This document shows, in pieces, positions 55,547 through 64,000 of a stretch of 64,000 bases of DNA (its first letter is position 1; the number at the start of each line of letters is the position of its first letter). Position numbers and translations under genes: made by a program. This stretch comes from Filosporella fistucella (lineage: Eukaryota; Ascomycota; Leotiomycetes; Helotiales). The notes beneath the pieces were generated by a model. It had not been told where the DNA came from. It was given only the letters and a program-made list of their open reading frames with translations, and made no database searches. The stretch spans positions 2,852,001 to 2,916,000 of the forward strand of contig JAQJZZ010000008.1 in NCBI GenBank assembly GCA_030077755.1, in the 5' to 3' direction.

Positions 55547-57634
55547 ATGCCTATTTTAATAGAGAGAGCAAAGCTCCTCAAGGAGCTTTATAGTCCATCT
55601 TTGGCCATAACCCCAGACCCACCTTAGCCGTCTAGCCTAATCCATACCGACCTTATATCTAACGACTACATGGCGATCGAGCACCTACTCCTACACCCTA
55701 ACAATTCTCAGAACGATGACGAATCTAGATATATTAATAAGTCTTTCAATAGTCTCCCAAGGGACTATTATGATGGCAAGGAAAATATGTGGGAGGATGA
55801 CGATAATGCGGACTCGAGAATCGACGGTAAACCTTTAATCGGTTCGGAGCAAGCTATAATAATGTATTTCGTCGGTGGGACATATATACGTTATAAGAAT
55901 ACAATTTCTGTGTTCAACAACGACGTCTTGGAATATGACAGTGTCAAGAAGCTCCCCCTCATTAAAAATTCCAAGCGCCAAATGCCTATTAATATCCGCC
56001 CAGGCGACGCATACCTAGGTGCTTATTACGTGGACCTGCCAGGCCTCAACTTACATTCCATCTTTCCAGCCGATGTCCACTCAAACGGTTTCCCCTATAT
56101 CGATCGTCCCGTAATCGGACCTACTTTTCGACCAAGAGCAATTTTTAAGGACTTTCCTTCTATAACAGGATTATTATACGATCGCAGGATTGCGTATATC
56201 AGATTAGCAATGAACATCTTTGTGCTCGGCGGCGATGACTATCCTAGAGACAAGATCTCTAAGGATATGATTCGTAACTAGCACCACCATTTCGTTAACA
56301 TATCGCATAGAAGCCGATAGCTTCTTCTAATTCTCAAGGAGCCCGAAGAAATTCGTCGCCAACTAATCCCTCGCATCCCCTTTCAGCCGATGGGTATAGT
56401 TAGTAAGGTCGACGCGGCATATCGGATTACACAAGACATCAGCGACAGATATTAGGCTAGCATTTTCGGCTCGGGATCAAAGGACTATAGAATCACTCAA
56501 GACGAAGCAGAAACGATCCTATCTAACCTCCCATGCCGTGGGTACAATTCGGGTACTCCATCTTTCGAACTCCTGTCAATGGCGGTAATCTCATCGGTAG
56601 TCCACTTAGGAGCAACCGATAATTTGAATTGGGCGGCAAAGACAAGCCTCGAAATAAACACCGAGATCGTGTATGGTATCGAAAAATTTCTTAATACTTT
56701 CGCCGAAGTTTATTATACCTTATCCGAATCTATCAAGAAGAGCGATGAAACAGGAGACGAAGAGGAAAGTTCCGATGCTATACTGGCCTTAATAAACCAA
56801 ATGGGCGTAAATCTCACCAAACTTCATTCAAGATTAGCCGATTCTATTACACACCTAGAAAACTTTAGGAATTTGGTGATAAAGGTTAAAAAGGGCGTTG
56901 ATTCGGCCGGTTCCATTCTAAGCGCTCTGCCTTTCAATGCTATTCCAGCTTCACACCGAGAGTTAGCAGACATTATCTACGAGTCGGCCCTACAGACGAA
57001 TCCGAAGTCAATGCAGGATCTATTCAAAGCTCGAAAATGGCCATTGATATACCCATTTCCTACACGATTCCCCTACCAGAAGGAAACCGACTATTCAGCT
57101 CCATTTGCAACTACGGATGCAACCGCTTCTTCGGCATAGATCCTATATGATATACTCTCGGGAAAATTTCCATTAGCAATCTCTCCTAAACCTAGATCGT
57201 CGGCCAAAACCCAGCCTGCCGATTCAGAGAAAAGACTTCGTATAGACTCTAGAGAAGACGAATCAACGAGAAAGAGGAGACAAAGATACACCACACCTCC
57301 CACTCCAACACCTCCTACACGATCTTCACGCAACACTAAGCCGAAGGCTGAGAAGACAAGAAAGGACAATGATAAGGAGAAAGAGAAGGTTTCGGTGTGG
57401 CGCCTATATATCCCTAATCATTTTAATGGGAAACAAACACAGGATCATATTAGACGAATCGTTCGGGAATATGGCATGCAAGCGATCAAGAAGAAGGATG
57501 CCGATATTGCATAAATTAAGAAATACGTGAATAAATCGGATATTGGTCATGAGAAGAAGGCTATAGAATATGGGAAGTTTTTTCTGGAGGACGAAGAACC
57601 CGATTGGTCGATTATCGAGAAAGCAAAAAAATAG
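55547..57634 (+). pseudogene. Extra 3' ORF of the retrotransposon, unknown function, about 695 codons
   Basis: Downstream of pol, in its own frame, from the ATG at 55547 (MPILIERAKLLKELY) to TAG 57632. It has six or so in-frame stops, mostly TAG and one TAA. Open segments: 55670-56281 (VGGTYIRYKNTISVFNND, GDAYLGAYYVDLPGLNLHS) and 56579-57139 (helical, LTKLHSRLADSITHLENF), then a Lys/Arg/Pro/Thr-rich part with possible nuclear-import signals (TRKRRQRY, PKAEKTRKDNDKEKEK). A short C-terminal globular piece has VSVWRLYIPNHFNGKQTQDH. I recognise no envelope, membrane or nucleic-acid-enzyme motif. Standard Ty3/gypsy elements end with integrase/chromodomain, so this is additional. Confidence 0.72.
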
Positions 57635-57655
57635 TTCCTATTTTTTTTCGTGGCC

Positions 57656-57667
57656 GAGGGGGGGAGG
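57656..57667 (+). other. Polypurine tract
   Basis: GAGGGGGGGAGG directly abuts the 3' LTR, the expected site for plus-strand priming. Confidence 0.8.
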
Positions 57668-57788
57668 TGTTAGGCAAGAGCCACCTTTAGGTAGGCTCTC
57701 AGCCTACACTTATTTGCACGGTAGCTAGTTAGTTAGTCAGATCAAGCATTTTCCATCCAGTCTTTCCAGCTTAGGCTGTGCCACTACA
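57668..57788 (+). repeat. 3' LTR (121 bp)
   Basis: Two transitions from the 5' LTR over 121 bp. Followed by the target duplication GAGAC. Confidence 0.95.
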
Positions 57789-58112
57789 GAGACATTGCTT
57801 TGTGGCTGCTGCGAAATCGAAACGTATGGGTGAACTAAATATCTTGTGATACACATCCTATCAATTAATGATTCCCATCAGCGGAGGGCACTTACTACTA
57901 ATTAAACTTAACGGAAGCGCCACGTTTCACCCTGTTGGAAGCCACTCACGCTCGATTACAAGCACAGCATCCCACTTCAAGGATTAGACATCAGCAATCA
58001 ACTCCTAGATCGAAGCAGATTTCGGCAGCACTACGACAGGTTAATTTTTGACACCAAATGAAGTACACTGTGTGTTAAAGTATGGCTCTAAGTCATCCTT
58101 CAAAGTTGCCTG

Positions 58113-58470
58113 ATAAGGTCTCTACACATACCCCTCCTACTCTTTTTCCTTTCAACTTCCACCTCAGGATACCCCATTAAACACCCATAAAAATACCCAC
58201 CCAGAAGATACCGACATATCTACTCCCACAAACTCAAATCAATTACTTCTAGTAGCCCCAAGAGAGAAAGATTTTCGTTACATATGGACTTATCGCCAAT
58301 ACAAAAGCTTCCTCAGGGAGAAATTTCCAGCGTTGAGTGGTGAAGATATTAGGATTGCTCTCAATACGGAGCTAAAAGACGGGTTTACAGAGGAAAGAGA
58401 CAAGGGTACCTTTGACTTCTATTGGTGAAAACAGGATATCAAGTTAGCGATCTCGAAGGGATTGTATCGC
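58113..58470 (+). pseudogene. Relic of the low-complexity/C-terminal module family (member G)
   Basis: An open stretch without an ATG translates to a Pro/Thr/Asn-rich part (PEDTDISTPTNSNQ), then WTYRQYKSFLREKFPALSG, EDIRIALNTELKDGFTEE, then GTFDFYW. A TGA (about 58426) interrupts it before KQDIKLAISKG. This matches the C-terminal module of member F block by block (W..L..K[YF]P, h..h..G[VF], [YF].D[YF]..W). No start codon and a stop inside the module mark it as a remnant. It lies 325 bp past the retrotransposon, while F lies 230 bp before it, so the element inserted between two members of the family. It might instead be an exon of an unresolved gene. Confidence 0.55.
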
Positions 58471-59469
58471 CGAAGAAGAGGGTAACTAGTAGGCGCGGAG
58501 TTCTTGTTGGACAGGCTTTGAAGTTGTTTTGTACTACAATGCCGCCGATGAGTTTTAAAAATGCAATATAAACATGGATTTTCTCAAGTAAAACAGATTG
58601 TATAATTGTCTCTCTATAAGCGTCTGGATTACTGCGGCGATACAAGAGCCAGACGGCGAAGGTATTTGGCAACAAGCTTTCCAACAACGATGTTCTAAGC
58701 TTCAATAGAGACATGATAGCTTCCCAAACGATCCAAAAACAAAATTGTGTCCATATAAGGATTCGTAACACCACAGAAAAGCAAGTAACAGGATTTGTTT
58801 GCTACAAGTGCAGCATGCTCACTAACTTGGTGTCAGACTCTGGTTTTCAAATCAGAACGGGCACGGCGATGCCGTCTCCCGAAGTAGAGGTAATTCTCAC
58901 GAGTATAGGAATGGTTGACAAATGGATAAGAAGGGACAGATTAGCAATCAAATTTGAAATACGAATTTGACTGAAACAACAAGGCAAGGCATCGAGTTCA
59001 AACGTAAATGGCATATCAAGGAGTGGACAGTAGCAGACACCACCACCAACCTATCTTCTGAGTACCAAACTGAACAGGCGAAAATTTGACAATCATCTTC
59101 AAGAAATGGTCTGAATTTCATGACTGATACATTGTTCAAAACCTACAACTGATCAATAGTCAAGAAAAGCAATTCAACTACTTAGTAGGCCATCGTGAGT
59201 TACCTCTTGCCCTCGGGTATAAGAACCCCACTATTCAGGGGCTCGCTTAAACCCGGCTGACAGCTCCACCTCGGCACCACCCTTACACCGCCCGGCAGTA
59301 CAACAAAATTGATTTGTAAACCTCCTTCCTTTCCTAATCGCATCGTATTCAAAGCACGTCTTTGAACATAATGAGTATATAATACCCTTCTCTCCCCTTT
59401 CTTCCCCATCTCTACTTGCCCATCCCCATCTTCTTCAACCTCCCAAGTACTCAGTAAACAGCCAGCAAA
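58471..59469. other. 1 kb without a supported gene
   Basis: Short frames only. The last 100 bases are C/T-rich (CTCTACTTGCCCATCCCCATC), a common feature of fungal core promoters, before the oxidoreductase gene. Confidence 0.4.
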
Positions 59470-60955
59470 ATGGGATCTATTTCCTCACCCAAAAACACAC
59501 CTGCGCCTGGGATACCTTATTTCACTCCACTGCAATCACCTCCTGCTGGCTCAGCATTATCTGAAGATCCACCTACTCTGTTTTCTCCGCTTAAGATTAG
59601 AGATGTTGTATTTCAGAATCGGATTTGTATGTGTTCTCTTTCTCTTATCTATGTTGGAGCAATGCCTCAATTGAGTTTCTGCGTACCCCGCTACCCCACC
59701 TGTACAGAATTTCTTGCTGATGAACGCTTTTGATATTGATAGGGGTAGCTCCAATGTGCACTTATAGCGCGGATGATGGACATTTGACTGATTTTCACTT
59801 GGTGTAAGTTCCATATTTTTCGATTGTATCGTTCTCAATCTGTGAACATTCTTAACTCTACTATAAACCCCAAGCTGATCTCGCAGCCATCTCTCAGCAT
59901 TCGCCTACCGCGGCGCCTCCCTCACTATAATTGAAGCTACCTCCGTCCTTCCCAACGGACGCATCACGCCCGAAGATGCGGGTCTCTGGAAAGACTCTCA
60001 AATTGCGCCTATCAAGCGCATTTCAACATTCCTCCATTCCCAGGGTCAAAAATTGGGTATACAACTCGCCCACGCAGGCCGTAAAGCAGGGGTTTCTGCG
60101 CCTTGGTTGGTAGAAAGAGGAGCAGCTGTGGTGGCTAGCAAAGAGGCTGGTGGGTGGGAGGATGATGTTATGGGTGCTAGTGCGATACAATGGGGTCCTG
60201 GGTTCGCAAGTCCGAGAGAGATGACGGCCGATGATATAAGAGATGTGGTTGATGGGTTCAGGGATAGTGCGAGGAGAGCGGTGGAGGCCGGGGTTGATGT
60301 TATTGAGATACATGCTGCGCATGGGTATCTACTTTGCTCATTTCTGAGTCCGATTTCGAATCGCAGGACGGATAAATATGGAGGCAGTTTCGAGAATAGG
60401 ATTAGGTTGTTGCTGGAGGTTATACAGGTTGTGCGGGGTGTTATTCCTGAGGGAATGCCGCTGTTGGTGAGGGTCAGTAGTACAGAGTGGATGGAGAAGA
60501 AGGCGGAAGAGAGCTGGGACGTTGAGTCCACAATTCGTCTTGCGAAATTGTTGCCAGGACTTGGAGTTGATCTTCTGGATGTCAGCTCGGGAGGAAATAA
60601 CGAGCAGCAAGCTGTGACACCATACAACGATTTCCAAGTCGGTATCGCGGGTTGCATCCGCTCAGAGCTTCATAAATCCGGCATCAAAGATCTGCTTATC
60701 GGAGCTGTAGGCATGATCACCGAAGCTGAAGCCGCAAAATCAATTGTCGAAAAAGGGAAGAAGGAGAAGAGTGCCGATACGGTTGAGATAGAGGACGAGC
60801 AGGGTGCTATCGCGAAAGCGGATATTGTTCTTGTCGCTAGACAATTTCTTAGAGAGCCGGAATGGGTACTGAGAGTGGCATATAGACTTGGTGTTAAAGT
60901 ACAGTGGCCGGTGCAATACCAGAGAGGTATGTTTGTGAAAGGGAGTAGAATCTAG
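59470..60955 (+). CDS. NADH:flavin oxidoreductase, old yellow enzyme family (YqjM-like)
   Basis: An FMN-dependent ene-reductase that would reduce activated C=C bonds with NAD(P)H, probably cytosolic. Three exons: 59470-59626, 59743-59803, 59887-60955 (introns 116 and 83 bp), 428 aa. Order of marks: LFSPLKIRDVVFQNRIW, VAPMCTYSADDGHLTDFHLV with the Cys typical of the YqjM/class III type, IIEATSVLPNGRITPEDAGLW, GIQLAHAGRKAG, FRDSARRAVEAG, EIHAAHGYLL with the substrate-binding H-x-x-H, DKYGGSFENRIRLLLEV, and PLLVRVSSTEW. The C-terminus AVGMITEAEAAKS and ADIVLVARQFLREPEW bind the FMN phosphate. An extra Lys/Glu-rich loop (KGKKEKSADTVEIEDEQG) lies between the last two. Nothing indicates the physiological substrate. 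Confidence 0.93.
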
Positions 60956-61001
60956 ACATCACATAGAGTAGAGCAGTATAGACAGAAATCTAGAATATGA
61001 A
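60956..61001 (+). other. 3' flank of the oxidoreductase gene
   Basis: Short AT-rich spacer, nothing recognised. Confidence 0.3.
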
Positions 61002-61394
61002 ATTTGTAAACTCATCGAATTTGCTCAATTATTCGCAGCCTTCCCTCCCGATGCTTACAACTCCATCCCACCCATATCCACTCCAACCCCATCCCAACTC
61101 CATATTCTCACACGCTCCAGCCCTTGTAACCCTCACAATTCTCCTTTCCCACCCTTCCCCCCACCAGGAGGTGGTTTCCCACCCCCAGTCACCCATCCAA
61201 TGGCCTTCTCTACGGCGCCAACCACGCCTCCTAGGCCGGCTAGTCATGGACTCGCAGCCTTAGGTGGATACGACTTGCCATCTTTCTCGACTTTGGGTTC
61301 GCAGGTACAGCGCTCAGCGGCGGGGATGTTGTCCATGACGGAGGGGATATGGTTGCCGCAGCCGAACCAGGAGGCTTTGTCTGGTAGGTGTTAG
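61002..61394 (+). CDS. Possible coding exon, Pro/Ser-rich, incomplete gene
   Basis: A plus-strand frame remains open for about 130 codons without needing a start: EYEICKLIEFAQLFAAFPPD, then Pro/Ser-rich sequence (SPFPPFPPPGGGFPPP), then a more ordered end (ASHGLAALGGYDLPSFSTLG, GMLSMTEGIWLPQPNQE). The only sizeable ATG-started part is 61200-61394. A consensus-like donor, GTAGGT, occurs at 61384, just before the stop, so this may be an internal exon of a gene whose other exons I could not place. I do not recognise the protein. It could be a fragment left from rearrangement. Confidence 0.35.
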   Translation: MCKLIEFAQLFAAFPPDAYNSIPPISTPTPSQLHILTRSSPCNPHNSPFPPFPPPGGGFPPPVTHPMAFSTAPTTPPRPASHGLAALGGYDLPSFSTLGSQVQRSAAGMLSMTEGIWLPQPNQEALSGRC

Positions 61395-64000
61395 ATTTGG
61401 AAGTCTACCAGATAAAGGGTAAGGAAGGGGGAATACGTACGGCATGTTTGACAAGTTGCTTTCATACACATGATTGCTGATTTTGTTTCTTCCTCTCTTA
61501 TAGTTTGCGATTGCGATAGTGTTGATAGTAGAGATAGCGGGGTATTTCGCCTCTTGATAAAGGATTTGCTTTCAATATGTTCTTCTGACAACAATTATTT
61601 GAATTGAAGTTCGAAAGTGAAGAAGACAGATTCTTATATCTGATAGCGTATAGTAGTCGCCGATGATATGTAATTGAAAAGGTGAGGTTGAGAGAAGAAG
61701 GAGAAGGTGGGGTGAGCTGTTTGCCGATTGTGGCTTAATGGCTTTTCAGGGGAGCTTCGGCATCGGGATTTTGAGATTAGCGAGGTCGACGAGTTCGGCG
61801 ACTTGGGGGTCTGGGTCTTGAAACAAAAGTTGAAGGTGAAAAGATGGGAAATGAGTTTGAGATAGGAGATGAACTCGAAATGGAAATCATGCGAAATTAA
61901 ATCATGGTATGTATAGAATGCATCGAGGCGCATTCATATCATTTTTAAGGTACAAGTGAATGAAGGTCATGTGATTCCGCATCGGGATACCTATATACAA
62001 AGAAAGGTTTCTTAGCCAAATCCCCCTGTTGTCGTCATTCGAGATCATATCCTTCAGAAGTTGGTGCCCAAATTCTGGAGGGTTCTGAGAATCAGAGTGA
62101 ACGAAGATGGCGAAGAAAGGAGGATGCGTTCGGGGAGGAGCTTAAGATCATGGCGACAGTGAAGGCTTCCCTCAACATCAGACAATGGTATCCATTGAGT
62201 TTTAAGACCTGGAGGCTCGGTAAGCTGCTGCGCATAGATTTAATGAATAGAGTCACCTTTTAGTGTTTGATACTCCTGTGAGAAGGACAGTATCTTGCCT
62301 ATAAATGTCTCAACTCGCGAAATACTCTTGATAGACTAACAAGAACATCAGATGTAACCCTCCGAGAAATATTGTTGATGGTAGTAACAGTTGACAAATC
62401 TGGACCACTACAGTCGTATCTCTTAACAACAAAAGCTATTAACAGCCGAATTCTCCCATCTGATCCGAATTGTCGTTAAAGATTACTGGTCGTACTCACA
62501 AGGATCTACTAATCGAAGTAGGAGTCTATTGCAGAATTTCTTCTTCAAGCACGAAGTACACGCTGGATACTCTTGCTGATTCAATTTCACAACCCATCCA
62601 TTGGGCGTCTTCTGTTTCGCCAGCTACTTGTGTCTCTCGGATCAACGCGCTACCTGTGTGTTGATGGATAATCTCAAAGTATACCTATAAATAGATTACC
62701 GATTTGTACCAAAACGCATTGGCACCCCTCGACTTTTGTTACGAATTCGACCTCTTGAGTTTTGTTCCGAAAAGGTCAGGCCGTTGAACTTCACTTTAGG
62801 AGTACGGGCCCAATCCCAAATTCATACTCGAACCATTTTGAAAAAAATGATGAGACAAAGGCATCGGAAGAAGCTATTTCAACGATAAGATATCTTATCT
62901 CTACCCGCTATCGGCTTGCATCTCAAAAGGAAATATCATGACATCGCACTCAGAACTCGAAGCCCTAGAATTAATAATCTGACCTGTAGCAATTGGAATT
63001 ATATGAAACGAGCGTGAAGAGTGTAAAGCCGCCAAATCGGACACCAATGGTGTCGGGAAAAATAGATACTTCTCATTCCTCAGGAATTGACGTTGTCCCT
63101 GTCTGTCACTTTAAAGTGCTGACATGCAGATGTCAGATCTGATCTCGAAAGAAAGTGCTGACGGCACTAAAAGAGAGCCACCCTAGAATGCAACGATGCA
63201 TTGACTTCCGAGACGACCTAAAATGGAATCGCATCGGTTTCGATTGCTGGATAACGGGCTCAACCTATTTACAGCGCCTTTTTACTCTTGCAAATCTAAA
63301 TACGTGATTCGAAGAATGTTCACACACTCATCAGCCAGCCTTGACCGTGTTTTCGATTTCCAACGATAGTAAAATCAATTCTCAATTGCTAATGTCGATC
63401 AGCTTCAACCTTGGTGCATATTCCGAAATCAGAACCAGTGATGGTCCTCAGGAAGGACATTGAGAAGATAGAGCCTCGGACACATCCCAACATTAAACTA
63501 GCCCAAAAATGGCATCGCCGTAGTTAGATTACCTTCTCTGCATCTAGATGATGCTCTTATTTGATGTCACGTATAATAAGAAGTATGGAAGGCAAAGGCT
63601 GAGATATGAGAGAGAAAAATGCTGACTAATTTATCGCACAAATTTTACCTTCAAAATCAAGGCCTACCTTGCCAGCAGCCCCTCAAATTGTCATTTCATC
63701 TTCCGTCGCGAATACTCGGCAATCATGACCATGAATCATGATTAATCACGAAATGTGTTCTGGTTTGTCCTGGAAAAGTTCCTATCTCCTTCGTGTCGGG
63801 TATGAAGCGCACTCACATTCATCCAAAATGAGACCATACAAAGTGGAATCCCTCTCCGACACAGCAAGCTCCATCATTCTTTCGCCCAATGACTGAATTT
63901 CATGATGTCCATGAAATAAGCTCCTCCAAGAAGTGCAAGCATCATCAAGCTCAACAAGCTTTTTGCGTGGCGACGCAAATGCCCGTCACGTCGGTGCCTC
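61395..64000. other. 2.6 kb without a supported gene
   Basis: Frames of at most 99 codons with no motif. AT-rich with several long low-complexity purine runs on the plus strand (61620-61720). No tRNA, repeat array or mobile-element end recognised. Confidence 0.4.

Larger units (their letters stand above)
48530..57788 (+). mobile_element. Full-length Ty3/gypsy LTR retrotransposon, 9.26 kb, RIP-damaged
   Basis: Two 121-bp LTRs (TGTTAGG...ACTACA) bound the element, flanked by the 5-bp target duplication GAGAC at 48525-48529 and 57789-57793. Order: gag, protease, reverse transcriptase, RNase H, integrase, chromodomain, then an extra long ORF. The integrase-after-RT order and the C-terminal chromodomain put it among chromodomain-bearing Ty3/gypsy elements. 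The frames are free of indels as far as I can follow, yet many conserved Trp, Gln or Cys positions read as TAG, TAA or Tyr. These are all explained by CpA to TpA changes on one strand or the other, that is RIP. The LTRs differ at two sites, both transitions, so insertion is fairly recent. The copy cannot be autonomous. Confidence 0.95.

Noticed and set aside
48530..57788. Third ORF as a retroviral-type envelope gene
   Set aside because: No signal peptide, fusion peptide or membrane anchor is visible; the sequence is basic and soluble in character.
60046..60657. 203-codon minus-strand frame
   Set aside because: Antisense to the old-yellow-enzyme exon.
1..64000. CRISPR array, operons, riboswitches or Shine-Dalgarno sites
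   Set aside because: The DNA is eukaryotic (spliced genes, fungal families); no direct-repeat array with spacers was seen.

Overview
The window reads as nuclear DNA of a filamentous ascomycete, probably a leotiomycete (that rank is inference). The evidence is protein genes broken by many short GT-AG introns (mostly 45-80 bp), fungal-specific families (AA9 polysaccharide monooxygenase, fungal rhodopsin-domain protein, Dal5/Tna1-type transporters, DUF3292, a Spherulin4-type glycosidase, a STAND/NLR immune-type receptor), and a Ty3/gypsy element carrying CpA->TpA mutations of the kind made by repeat-induced point mutation (RIP). It looks like an accessory, gene-sparse region: two broken genes, one transposon, a receptor gene with near-identical repeats, and many lineage-type hypothetical genes between a few conserved ones.

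Layout. 1-4.5 kb: a weak hypothetical gene and a wrecked kinase-like gene. 4.5-11.6 kb: MFS transporter, F-box-like protein, alpha/beta hydrolase, and a convergent rhodopsin-domain membrane protein. 12.2-16 kb: three minus-strand genes of an apparently undescribed family (disordered, low-complexity N-terminus plus a short C-terminal module). 17.8-22.9 kb: AA9 monooxygenase, a protein with an internally duplicated domain, a second MFS transporter. 24.4-28.3 kb: a DUF3292 pseudogene with one nonsense codon and one frameshift, and the intact mitochondrial t6A gene QRI7. 29.2-36.9 kb: a 1018-residue secreted Spherulin4/FN3 protein, a DUF7730-like protein, and a secreted HExxH peptidase-like protein. 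38.3-48.3 kb: three more members of the family, flanking an NLR with an N-terminal lipase-like domain, an NB-ARC domain and 126-bp tandem TPR repeats. 48.5-57.8 kb: a complete 9.26-kb LTR retrotransposon with a 5-bp target duplication, RIP-type stop codons and an extra 3' ORF. 58.1-58.4 kb: a relic of the same family. 59.5-61 kb: an old-yellow-enzyme oxidoreductase. The last 2.6 kb has no gene I can support.

The most unusual content is the family with the C-terminal module: six genes and one relic, with different low-complexity N-termini (Sup35-like QGGYQ repeats, RG-rich, Q-rich, SKxPSA repeats) and one loosely shared pattern ending in an aromatic/hydrophobic-D-x-x-W-like strand. Five of the six genes have the same TATA-like element CTATTTAAG upstream, and two share an 18-bp promoter block. 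This suggests local duplication with common regulation. A link to the neighbouring NLR is only a guess from position.
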